From the NCBI GenBank assembly GCA_947177315.1, contig CAMWTX010000048.1, forward strand, positions 1 to 9,720: DNA of 9,720 nt, in the 5' to 3' direction. The notes under the pieces are model-generated. The model searched no databases, was not told where the DNA came from, and worked only from the letters and a program-made list of their open reading frames with translations. The position numbers and the translations under genes were made by a program. Positions within the stretch are counted from its first letter, which is position 1. Each line of letters starts with the position of its first letter. Positions 1 through 6,062 of the stretch are shown here, in pieces. This DNA is from an uncultured Bacteroidales bacterium. Lineage in GTDB: Bacteria > Bacteroidota > Bacteroidia > Bacteroidales > P3.

Positions 1-309
1 TTCTTCCTCGGCTTCCGCTACGGCTTTCTTGCGCGTGGCGCGTTTCTTCACCGGGGTTTCATCTGCCAAAGCCAAAGCTTCGGCTTCTTCGAGCTGTTCG
101 GCGGTAAACACTTCCTTTTTACCGGCTTTGGGCTTGCGGTTTGCCGTTTTGCCGCCGGCGTTCACCTTAAGGAAATTTATTTCCTGTTCGGTAAGGAAAC
201 GCCATTGGCCGCGCTTGAGGTCTTTTTTGGTAAGCTCGGCAAACAGCACGCGGTCAAGTTTAGCCACTTCGTAACCGAAATGTTCAAAGATACGGCGCAC
301 GATGCGGCT
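1..309 (-). other. C-terminal remainder of the pseudouridine synthase frame, beyond an in-frame TAG
   Basis: Read on the minus strand in the same frame as the gene at 310-1488, this stretch has no stop from the TAG down to the window edge. It begins SRIVRRIFEHFGYEVAKLDR, the expected continuation of an RsuA/RluB-family catalytic domain, and continues through RGQWRFLTEQEINFLKV, the usual end of the fold. After that comes an Ala/Glu/Lys-rich tail that runs off the window. The tail has no recognisable domain and looks disordered. The true C-terminus lies outside the window. If the TAG is real, this part is not translated unless there is readthrough or reinitiation. If the TAG is a sequence error, it is simply the rest of the gene. 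Confidence 0.8.
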
Positions 310-1488
310 CTAGCCGGAATGAAGCTGGATGCCCACTTCGCGGCGGTCGCCTTCTTCCACATACGAGATTTCATCCACTTCGGTAAAGCCGTCTTCGAGC
401 ATCACGCCTTTGGCGATGGCAGTCAAATCGGCTTTGGTAAGCGGATTATCGAGCGTTACATGGTATATCTTGCGCGCTCCGTGCGAGGGATGGGTCAGGT
501 TCTTGGCCACATCGCCATCGTTGGTAAAGAGCAGCACACCGGTGGTATTGCGGTCAAGACGGCCTACCGGATAAATGCGTTCGCGGCAGGCATCACGCAC
601 CAATTCCATAACGGTCTTGCGTTCCTGGGGATCGTCGGCGGTGGTGATATAGCCTTTGGGCTTGTTCATCAACAGATATACCTTCTTTTCGGCATTCAGG
701 GTCTGGCCGCCGAACTGCACTTTGTCGTTGGGGCCCACCAAGGTGCCCAACACGGTGCAGACCTGGCCGTTTACCAGAATCACGCCCGATTCGATCATCG
801 TGTCGGCTTCGCGGCGCGAGCAGATGCCGGCGTTGGAGATATAGCGGTTCAGGCGGATATAGCCTGCTTCTTTCTTGGTGATGTTTTCGGCATGGCGCGC
901 CTGGTCGCCCCTTTCCTGACGCTTGAAACGCGGACGGAATTCATCGCGGTCAAAGGAACGGCGGTTGTCGCCTCCGAAGCGGCGGCCTCCCCGGTCATCA
1001 CCTCTGAACGAGCCCCTGCGGTCTTCGTTGCCGAAACGGCGGGACGCGCGTTCGTCGCGGCCAAACGAGCTTCTGCGGTCTTCATTATCGAAACGGCGGT
1101 CGCCTCCAAAGCGGCGGCCTCCTCGGTCTTCCCGATTGAACGAACCGCGGCGGTCTTCGTTGCCAAAACGGCGGTCGCTGCCGAAGCGGCGGTCTCCTCG
1201 ATCTTCACGGCTGAAAGAACTGCGGCGGTCGCTGCCGAAACGGCGGTCTCCCCGGTCTTCCCGATTGAACGAACCGCGGCGGTCTTCGCTGCCAAAACGG
1301 CGGTCGTTGCCGAAACGACGGGGGGAACGTTCCTCTTCGGAATCGTTATCTTCCCAATGGTCGCTTACAAAAGGATGTTTTTTTTCTTGGAATCTTTCTG
1401 AATCGAATGATCTTGCATCGTTGCGGCGGCCTCTCGGACGCCCTGCTCCGGCGCGGTCTCCGCGGGCGGATTTGTTGGAATTGTACAT
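310..1488 (-). CDS. rluB: rRNA pseudouridine synthase, RsuA/RluB family, truncated by an amber codon
   Basis: The family isomerises a specific uridine of rRNA to pseudouridine during ribosome assembly in the cytoplasm. The protein has 392 codons before the stop. Residues 1-200 are a hydrophilic tail rich in Arg, Asp, Gly and Phe with RRFGxDRR-type repeats (about 57-182). An S4 RNA-binding domain follows (about 211-258, IRLNRYISNAGICSRREAD). The synthase domain carries the catalytic motif GRLDRNTTG with Asp312. The start has no Shine-Dalgarno but follows an A-rich stretch and a -7-like element. The frame ends at TAG (310-312) within SGQNRIVRR, as the motif is usually spelled, where Gln is normal; CAG to TAG is a single transition. 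The product would lose the end of the catalytic fold, so it is either a broken gene or a base error. Which member of the family (RluB, RsuA or RluF) cannot be settled by eye. Confidence 0.85.
   Translation of the reverse strand: MYNSNKSARGDRAGAGRPRGRRNDARSFDSERFQEKKHPFVSDHWEDNDSEEERSPRRFGNDRRFGSEDRRGSFNREDRGDRRFGSDRRSSFSREDRGDRRFGSDRRFGNEDRRGSFNREDRGGRRFGGDRRFDNEDRRSSFGRDERASRRFGNEDRRGSFRGDDRGGRRFGGDNRRSFDRDEFRPRFKRQERGDQARHAENITKKEAGYIRLNRYISNAGICSRREADTMIESGVILVNGQVCTVLGTLVGPNDKVQFGGQTLNAEKKVYLLMNKPKGYITTADDPQERKTVMELVRDACRERIYPVGRLDRNTTGVLLFTNDGDVAKNLTHPSHGARKIYHVTLDNPLTKADLTAIAKGVMLEDGFTEVDEISYVEEGDRREVGIQLHSG
943..1320 (-). repeat. In-frame degenerate repeats encoding an RRFGxDRR-rich tail
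   Basis: The DNA coding for residues about 57-182 of the pseudouridine synthase is built from related short units spelling RRFG(S/N/G)(D/E)DRR and SFNREDRG. The clearest long copy pair starts near 1124 and 1253 on the plus strand, a 129-bp (43-codon) offset, and corresponds to residues 67-80 and 110-123. All offsets I checked keep the reading frame. The composition, Arg and Gly with Phe and Asp, is like RGG-type RNA-binding disordered regions. Such repeats can expand or contract by recombination or misassemble in short-read data. Confidence 0.8.
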
Positions 1489-1510
1489 TTTTTTTGGATT
1501 AAAAATCTGG

Positions 1511-1518
1511 TAAAGATA
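1511..1518 (-). promoter_or_regulatory. -7 promoter element upstream of the pseudouridine synthase gene
   Basis: On the minus strand this reads TATCTTTA, one base from the Bacteroidota -7 consensus TAnnTTTG, and lies about 22 bp before the ATG. I see no good -33 TTG at 19-21 bp spacing. The -33 area is instead filled by the inverted repeat at 1530-1559. Confidence 0.5.
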
Positions 1519-1529
1519 CGGTTTTTTAT

Positions 1530-1559
1530 GTTACTTTTTGGTCTTGCCCAAAAAGTAAC
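1530..1559. repeat. Perfect 12-bp inverted repeat
   Basis: GTTACTTTTTGG (1530-1541) and CCAAAAAGTAAC (1548-1559) are exact reverse complements around the 6-base loop TCTTGC. CCAAAAAGG follows at once (1559-1567). The palindrome lies just upstream of the -7 element of the pseudouridine synthase gene, so it could be an operator. It could also be a transcript hairpin or one copy of a dispersed intergenic repeat. I recall similar CTTTTTGG/CCAAAAAG palindromes in other Bacteroidota genomes, but cannot check this here. Confidence 0.75.
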
Positions 1560-1565
1560 CAAAAA

Positions 1566-1649
1566 GGCGTGTCCTACGCGGACGGCGTTTTTTTTAGTGC
1601 GGGTCGCTTCGCTGCCGCACGGGGGGGCGCCTTCGGCGGTGGGAGATTG
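1566..1649. other. GC-rich intergenic stretch with small hairpins, no gene
   Basis: Between the inverted repeat and the tRNA terminator lies a stretch that differs in composition from the AT-rich spacers nearby. It holds GTGCGG/CCGCAC (1597-1602 with 1615-1620), CGCC/GGCG around TTC near 1628-1638, a run of eight T (1588-1595) and a run of seven or more G (from 1621). No open frame here looks like a gene. It may be the tail of a dispersed repeat that starts with the palindrome at 1530. Confidence 0.4.
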
Positions 1650-1650
1650 G

Positions 1651-1685
1651 AAAATAAAAAAGCCCCGGAGATTTCCGAGGCTTTT
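1651..1685 (-). terminator. Intrinsic terminator after tRNA-Val
   Basis: On the minus strand, AGCCTCGGA and TCCGGGGCT (plus-strand arms 1674-1682 and 1661-1669) pair with one G-T wobble around a 4-base loop, extended by A-T pairs. TTTTTT-A-TTTT follows. It begins 2 bp after the tRNA 3' end. On the plus strand the hairpin is followed by only a short T run, so it acts mainly leftwards. Confidence 0.85.
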
Positions 1686-1686
1686 G

Positions 1687-1761
1687 TGGGAGTTGAGGGA
1701 TTCGAACCCCCGACCCTCTGCTTGTAAGGCAGACGCTCTGAACCAACTGAGCTAAACTCCC
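1687..1761 (-). tRNA. tRNA-Val (anticodon UAC)
   Basis: The minus strand folds as a cloverleaf. The acceptor arms are GGGAGTT (1761-1755) and AACTCCC, with discriminator A at 1687. The D arm begins TAGCTCAG. The anticodon arm is TCTGC-CTTACAA-GCAGA with anticodon TAC at 1726-1724. The T arm is GGGGG-TTCGAAT-CCCTC, with one G-T pair. It is 75 nt with no variable-arm insertion. The UAC anticodon reads GUA and other GUN valine codons. The 3' CCA is not encoded (the sequence after the discriminator is CAA), so it depends on the CCA-adding enzyme, whose gene is at 4576-5970. Confidence 0.96.
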
Positions 1762-1776
1762 GTTTCAAAGTGGGTG

Positions 1777-1806
1777 CAAAGATACAACAATTTTTGGAAA
1801 CAACAA
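1777..1806 (-). promoter_or_regulatory. Promoter of tRNA-Val
   Basis: The minus strand carries TTG (1806-1804), a 19-bp spacer and TATCTTTG (1784-1777), an exact match to the Bacteroidota housekeeping form TTG-N19-TAnnTTTG. Transcription should start near 1770, about 9 bp before the mature tRNA 5' end. Confidence 0.8.
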
Positions 1807-1877
1807 GTTTTTGAAAAAAAATTTTCTTGCAGGCAACTTCAACAAACAACAAATACAATTTTACAACGAAACTTCCC

Positions 1878-1885
1878 TACCTTTG
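1878..1885 (+). promoter_or_regulatory. -7 promoter element of ispD
   Basis: TACCTTTG matches TAnnTTTG exactly and stands 19 bp before the ATG at 1905, giving a leader of about a dozen bases. No clear -33 TTG is seen. Its position argues against the upstream in-frame ATG at 1827 as the start, because that codon would lie upstream of the promoter. Confidence 0.65.
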
Positions 1886-1904
1886 CACCAAGCCGATTCC
1901 CCCT

Positions 1905-2738
1905 ATGAAAAACGAAAATCAAACCATCCTACCCCGCAACATCGCCATCATCCTGGCCGGAGGCAGCGGCCACCGCATGGGCGGAGATTTGCCCAAGCAG
2001 TTTTTGCCTTTGGGAGGGAAAACGGTTTTGGAACGGGCTGTGGATGCATTCGAAAAGAATAGGAACATACACGAAATAGCAATCGTCTGTGCGCCCGAAT
2101 GGAGAGAAAAAGTGGAGGCGATAGCGGCGCAGAGCCATTGGCACAAACTCAAGAAAATCCTGCCGGGCGGCAAAGAACGCTACCATTCCTCGCTTTCGGC
2201 CATCAAAGCCTATCAAGACAGCGGCGCGAACCTAATTTTTCACGATGCGGCGCGACCTCTCGTAAGCCAAGAGATTATAAACAACGTATGCACAGCCTTG
2301 CTACAGCACCAGGCCGTGGATGTGGCACTGCCCTGCACCGATACCATACTGCAGATAAAAGACGGTTTTATAGAAAGCGTTCCCGACCGCAACCGGCTTA
2401 TGCGCAGCCAGACCCCTCAGGCATTCCGCGTGGAAGTGATTGCCCAAGCCTATAAGAACGCGAGGAAAGACAAAAACTTCTCCACCACTGACGATTGCGG
2501 TGTAGTTCGCAAATACCTTCCAATGATTCCCATATCCATCGTTCAGGGCGATGAGTATAACATGAAATTAACGCACAAACAAGACCTTAAAATATTACAA
2601 AACATTGCTAAATCACAACGAAAAAAAAAGAAAACTGAAATCTATTCCAAAACATCCTTTTTCCGAGTAAATCGCAAGGCTCTCAATAACCAATTCGGTA
2701 GAGGATTATTGGCATTAAATCGTTTCAGATTCAGATAA
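1905..2738 (+). CDS. ispD: 2-C-methyl-D-erythritol 4-phosphate cytidylyltransferase (IspD)
   Basis: IspD joins CTP and methylerythritol phosphate in the MEP route to isoprenoid precursors, in the cytoplasm. From the ATG at 1905 the protein is 277 aa. The nucleotide-binding loop LAGGSGHRMGGDLPKQF lies at residues 17-33, with Arg24 and Lys31 at the places of the catalytic pair of the E. coli enzyme. Further motifs are HDAARP (113-118), RSQTPQAFR, TDDCGVV (Asp196) and MKLTHKQDL (Lys221). I chose 1905 over the in-frame ATG at 1827 because of the promoter at 1878 and because family homology starts near residue 13. IspD proteins are usually about 220-240 aa. The last roughly 40 residues here follow a run of nine A (2621-2629), are basic, and overlap the convergent VOC gene, so the real end may lie earlier. 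Confidence 0.9.
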   Translation: MKNENQTILPRNIAIILAGGSGHRMGGDLPKQFLPLGGKTVLERAVDAFEKNRNIHEIAIVCAPEWREKVEAIAAQSHWHKLKKILPGGKERYHSSLSAIKAYQDSGANLIFHDAARPLVSQEIINNVCTALLQHQAVDVALPCTDTILQIKDGFIESVPDRNRLMRSQTPQAFRVEVIAQAYKNARKDKNFSTTDDCGVVRKYLPMIPISIVQGDEYNMKLTHKQDLKILQNIAKSQRKKKKTEIYSKTSFFRVNRKALNNQFGRGLLALNRFRFR

Positions 2739-3751
2739 ATCCCCCATTTCTTGATAATCGGCACGCGGCAGGTTTCCACGTATTCAATCAACGTACCCGA
2801 CGGGTCTTCGTTATAGGCGAAATGCCCGGCGGCATCCCCCATGTCGAAATCGGGTTTCTGGAGGAGGCTGTCAACCGTAAAGGCATACCCCAATGCTCGC
2901 GCCTTGTCGCGCATAGCCTCGATATGGCGTATGTCGTAGCAAATCTGGATAAAGCCCATTTCGCCCCAAAAACGGTCTTCAAAAATCTTGCGGGCAGGAA
3001 CCGGGCGGTCTATGGCCTGAATCAACTCGATTTCGGAAGGTCCCAGCAGGCGCGAGAAGCCACCGGTACGGGCTTGGGAATGAGCCAGCAGCACACGGCG
3101 GAACCTCACCCCGGGCGTACCCAATCTTTCCAAGTCGGCAAAAACCTCGGTCTTATCGGAATACACCTTGTCGTAACCCAGCATATCCTTATAGAAAGCG
3201 ATGGCGGCATCCATATCGGCACAACCCACCATCGCCCCGTAAACACCGCCCGTAGGCTTGTTTTCGTTCACGAACCAAGATTCGGGATTGCCCACTTCCA
3301 CCATCTGGAACACATTGCCGTCGGGATCCCACACATAGAAATAATCGCGTCCCAGCGCATCCCGGTAAATCTCGCTCACCGTAGCCCCCATATCCATATA
3401 GTGCTTGTGGGGGGCAACGGCATTCTTGCACTTGATCTTGCAGGAAAAAACGCCATAATCGCCGGGCAGTACCTGAAAAGAAGCCGAACGCGGTTCAAAA
3501 TCGCGGTGCTGCCATATTTCAAAACCGCCGCCGCCCTGCAGGTTTATCGCCAGAACGGCGCGGCGGTTGCGCGGCTTGCCGCCCGTATAGGGAAGCATGT
3601 ATTCCGCCGGAGCGCGTTCATCGAAGATGATGGCATCCGTACCGAAAAAACGGTTGTACCAACGCCATGCACGCGCCACATCGCGCACGCCGATTCCGAT
3701 TTGCTGTATACCCGAAACAATGGGCTGTCTTTCCGTTGCGTTTGTCTTCAT
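2642..3751 (-). CDS. Two-domain VOC-superfamily (glyoxalase/dioxygenase-like) protein
   Basis: This 369-aa protein has two glyoxalase/dioxygenase-type halves, each starting with a beta strand and helix pattern (GIQQIGIGVRDVARAWRWY at 14-32; GAMVGCADMDAAIAFY in the second half). Conserved pieces include WDPDGNVFQMVEVG (Glu152) and EDPSGTLIEYVET (Glu323), which end in a glutamate that is a metal ligand in many VOC enzymes. Some classical His ligand places hold Gln (17 and 269), so metal binding may be altered. The layout resembles a Bacteroidota family usually annotated only as VOC or glyoxalase protein; substrate and reaction are unknown. It is the last gene of cca - SDR - VOC, 6 bp after the SDR stop, without a Shine-Dalgarno. 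It ends in TAG and overlaps the 3' end of ispD, read from the other strand, by 97 bp. Confidence 0.8.
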   Translation of the reverse strand: MKTNATERQPIVSGIQQIGIGVRDVARAWRWYNRFFGTDAIIFDERAPAEYMLPYTGGKPRNRRAVLAINLQGGGGFEIWQHRDFEPRSASFQVLPGDYGVFSCKIKCKNAVAPHKHYMDMGATVSEIYRDALGRDYFYVWDPDGNVFQMVEVGNPESWFVNENKPTGGVYGAMVGCADMDAAIAFYKDMLGYDKVYSDKTEVFADLERLGTPGVRFRRVLLAHSQARTGGFSRLLGPSEIELIQAIDRPVPARKIFEDRFWGEMGFIQICYDIRHIEAMRDKARALGYAFTVDSLLQKPDFDMGDAAGHFAYNEDPSGTLIEYVETCRVPIIKKWGIYLNLKRFNANNPLPNWLLRALRFTRKKDVLE

Positions 3752-3757
3752 AATTTT

Positions 3758-4546
3758 TTAATTAGGCTTTACCGTTCCCGCCAGCCTATAGTACAAAGCG
3801 GGAATATAGCGGCGAAAATACACCATCAGGATATCCTTTTGGCATACATAGATTTCTTTTTTCTTGCGTTTTACGGCACGCACGATACGCCGGGCGCATT
3901 CCTGTGCGCTGATGCCGTTCTTTTGGGCGTGGTCCATGATGCCGTATTCGCTGCCATCGGCCTTGAGGGCATGCAGGGAAACATTGGTGAGAATCCTGCC
4001 GGGGCAGACCATCGTTAGCCCGATGCCGTATTTGCCGTTCTCGGCAAGCAAACTTTCGTAAAAGCCGTGCAAGGCATGCTTGGCGGCCGAGTACGCCGAA
4101 CGTTGCGGAAAACCGAACACCCCCACGATACTGCTGATGACCACAAAATGCCCCTTGCCGCGCGCGAGCATCGAAGGCAAGACCGCCTTGGCCAGCTGCA
4201 CGCCGCCGAAATAGTCCACCTGCATGATTTTCCGGTCCACTTCAAGCGGAGTTTCCGCCACCAGCGACCGTTGGCTGATACCGCCGTTATTGACCAGCAT
4301 ATCCACATAACCGAATTTGTCCAGCACATTCCGGGCCGCGACCTCCAGGGTCTGCGGATCCAACAGATCCAGACACTCGATATGGCAGTTTTCCGGATGG
4401 GCGCAAGCCGCACGGACACGTTCCAGTTCCTCCCGCTTGCGCGAGGAAAGGATAAGCCTCGCCCCTTGGGCGGAATACTCATAAGCCAAGGCTTCCCCGA
4501 TACCCGAAGAAGCGCCGGTAATCCATATAACAGGTTGTTGTTTCAC
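3758..4546 (-). CDS. Short-chain dehydrogenase/reductase (classical SDR)
   Basis: A 262-aa NAD(P)-dependent oxidoreductase with a Rossmann fold. The cofactor motif TGASSGIG is at 10-17, NNGG (usually NNAG) at 86-89, catalytic Ser139 in ISSIVG, the YSAAK pair Tyr152/Lys156, and PG at 182-183, all in the correct order. The C-terminus is basic and hydrophobic (residues about 225-262: KRKKKEIYVCQKD, then MVYFRRYIPALYYRL), which suggests membrane association, as in DHRS7-type SDRs; this is inference. Substrate unknown. The start is GTG: no in-frame ATG lies upstream of the TGASSGIG motif, and the next Met is at 83. GGAGGG lies 18 bp upstream. It starts 29 bp after cca and ends 6 bp before the VOC gene, so the three are probably co-transcribed. 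Confidence 0.9.
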   Translation of the reverse strand: MKQQPVIWITGASSGIGEALAYEYSAQGARLILSSRKREELERVRAACAHPENCHIECLDLLDPQTLEVAARNVLDKFGYVDMLVNNGGISQRSLVAETPLEVDRKIMQVDYFGGVQLAKAVLPSMLARGKGHFVVISSIVGVFGFPQRSAYSAAKHALHGFYESLLAENGKYGIGLTMVCPGRILTNVSLHALKADGSEYGIMDHAQKNGISAQECARRIVRAVKRKKKEIYVCQKDILMVYFRRYIPALYYRLAGTVKPN

Positions 4547-4575
4547 GGTGGTATCTTTTATGCGCCCTCCGCCGC

Positions 4576-5970
4576 TTACCGCAAACGGGCCTCCTGGTTC
4601 AGCCAGGAAACCGCCGTGGCCAGCAGCGCGTCTTTTTCGTTGGGCAGGCGCTCATCCAACACTTCGTCCAAAAGCCGTTGCAGACATTTTCCCAAAACGC
4701 CTCCGGTCTGGTAGCCCACGGCTATCAAATCGCTGCCCTTTACCGCCAGGTCTTTCAGACTGAAACAGGAATCCTGCGCCAATATCTCCTGCAGGCCTGT
4801 CCGAAGTGAGTTCACATAGGCTTCCCTTTCGGGCCAGAATTGAGGGTTCTGTCCTGCCGCATCGCAGGTTTTCATAATCAGCAGCCGTTCAAATTGTTCC
4901 AATCCCAAACGGTTGAGCCAACGCCGTATGCTTCGGGTATTGCCTTCCACCCGCGCATCGTGCACCTCCACCAGCGTGCGCACATCCGAAGCCGTCTTGG
5001 TATCGAACCGCAAACGCTTCATAATGCCCGAACACAGCTTGCGGCTTATCTCGCCGTGCCCGTAGAAATGTCCGATACCTTCGGCATCCATCGTAAAGGC
5101 GGCGGGCTTTCCCATATCATGAAAAAGAATGGTGAACTTGAGCACGATATCTTCCACCGGGCAGGCTTCCATCGCCTTCATCGTATGTTCCCACACATCG
5201 TAGGAATGGTGGAAATTATGCTGGTCAAAGCCGATCATCGGCTTCAATTCGGGCATGACGGCGCAGAAAACATCGGCGTATTCGCGCAGAAGGGCCGCCA
5301 CGCGGACACCCGGAGCGTGCATGAAACGGTAGAGTTCGGAAGTGATGCGTTCCACCGCCACGTTCTTCAGCAAAGGAAGCGTTTCAAAAATGGCTTCTTT
5401 CAAAGATGAGTCTATATCAAAACCCAGCAATGCCGAAAAACGCAAGGCGCGCAGAATTCGCAAGGGATCTTCGGTAAGGCGTTCCTTGGCGGAACCGGCG
5501 CAGCGCAAACGTTTTGCCTGCAAGTCTCTGACTCCGCCGAAAGGGTCCACGATGCCTTCCTGTTTGCCCCAGGCAATCGAGTTTATCGTAAAATCGCGCA
5601 GTTCCAAGTCTTCCTGCAGGGAGGACGTTCCGGCCTCAGCTTTCTTCCGGGCGCTTTTTCTGCCATGAACGGCGGCAAAGTCGCTTTTTTTGCGGAATAC
5701 GGTTATTTCGTAAGGACGGCCATTGTCGATTACCGTAAGCGTGCCATGCTTGAGTCCGGTGGATGCCACGTAATAGCCTTTTTCTTCAAACACCGGACGA
5801 ATCTGCGCTATGGTTGCCGAAGTGCATATATCCCAATCGTGAGGCTTCTTGTCCAACAGGCAGTCGCGCACGCAACCTCCCACCAGATACGCCGGCTGGT
5901 CCTGTTCATGCAGAATTTCCAGAATGCGGTTCACCGACGCGGGAACAACCAAACTCATTTTCATTTCCAT
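4576..5970 (-). CDS. cca: CCA-adding tRNA nucleotidyltransferase with HD domain
   Basis: This class II nucleotidyltransferase builds or repairs the 3' CCA of tRNAs from CTP and ATP. It is 464 aa. The catalytic head has GGCVRD (31-36) and DWD (45-47), the metal-binding Asp pair. RDFTIN (125-130), RILRALRF (171-178) and the neck and body helices follow. HDMGKP (HD at 284-285) belongs to a C-terminal HD phosphohydrolase-type domain. The loop between the catalytic sheet and RDFTIN (about 95-118) is Lys/Arg-rich and lacks the usual DxRxPDxV-like spelling, and RRD is LRD here. The family also contains poly(A) polymerases, but the presence of a CCA-less tRNA gene in the window supports CCA addition. 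The start is ATG with GAGGAGA 6 bp upstream, and a promoter lies at 6001-6031. Confidence 0.9.
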   Translation of the reverse strand: MEMKMSLVVPASVNRILEILHEQDQPAYLVGGCVRDCLLDKKPHDWDICTSATIAQIRPVFEEKGYYVASTGLKHGTLTVIDNGRPYEITVFRKKSDFAAVHGRKSARKKAEAGTSSLQEDLELRDFTINSIAWGKQEGIVDPFGGVRDLQAKRLRCAGSAKERLTEDPLRILRALRFSALLGFDIDSSLKEAIFETLPLLKNVAVERITSELYRFMHAPGVRVAALLREYADVFCAVMPELKPMIGFDQHNFHHSYDVWEHTMKAMEACPVEDIVLKFTILFHDMGKPAAFTMDAEGIGHFYGHGEISRKLCSGIMKRLRFDTKTASDVRTLVEVHDARVEGNTRSIRRWLNRLGLEQFERLLIMKTCDAAGQNPQFWPEREAYVNSLRTGLQEILAQDSCFSLKDLAVKGSDLIAVGYQTGGVLGKCLQRLLDEVLDERLPNEKDALLATAVSWLNQEARLR

Positions 5971-5976
5971 TCTCTA

Positions 5977-5983
5977 TCTCCTC
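5977..5983 (-). promoter_or_regulatory. Shine-Dalgarno of cca
   Basis: On the minus strand GAGGAGA ends 6 bp before the ATG at 5970. A purine-rich site this good is uncommon among the starts in this window and fixes the start of cca. Confidence 0.7.
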
Positions 5984-6000
5984 TTCATATCAGCCAAGTG

Positions 6001-6031
6001 CAAATTTAACTACAAATATCCCTAAATCCAA
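6001..6031 (-). promoter_or_regulatory. Promoter of the cca - SDR - VOC operon
   Basis: The minus strand shows TTG (6031-6029), a 20-bp spacer and TAAATTTG (6008-6001), a full match to the Bacteroidota -33/-7 pattern. It predicts a start near 5994 and a leader of about 24 bases that includes the Shine-Dalgarno. Confidence 0.7.
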
Positions 6032-6062
6032 TTTATCGCCCTCAGGTATGATGGGTTTTTCG

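Noticed and set aside
310..312. UAG read as Gln (alternative genetic code) in this organism
   Set aside because: Two intact genes in the window end in TAG (the VOC gene and pyrF), and RF1, which reads UAG, is intact.
943..1320. A CRISPR array or tandem DNA repeat with spacers
   Set aside because: The repeats are degenerate, keep the coding frame and encode a coherent low-complexity tail; there are no uniform repeat-spacer units and no cas genes.
205..1401. A 398-codon plus-strand frame over the pseudouridine synthase gene
   Set aside because: It is the complement of the Arg-rich repeats and gives Ala/Val-rich, low-complexity protein. The minus strand shows S4 and synthase motifs.
1528..1755. 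A 75-codon plus-strand frame across the intergenic region and tRNA
   Set aside because: It crosses the inverted repeat, the terminator and the tRNA gene on the opposite strand; its translation is that of non-coding sequence.
1827..1904. ispD starting at the upstream ATG (1827)
   Set aside because: The extra 26 codons lie over the -7 promoter element at 1878 and resemble no IspD sequence.
2822..4018. A 398-codon plus-strand frame across the VOC and SDR genes
   Set aside because: It runs across the junction of two genuine minus-strand genes and has no motif or start signal.
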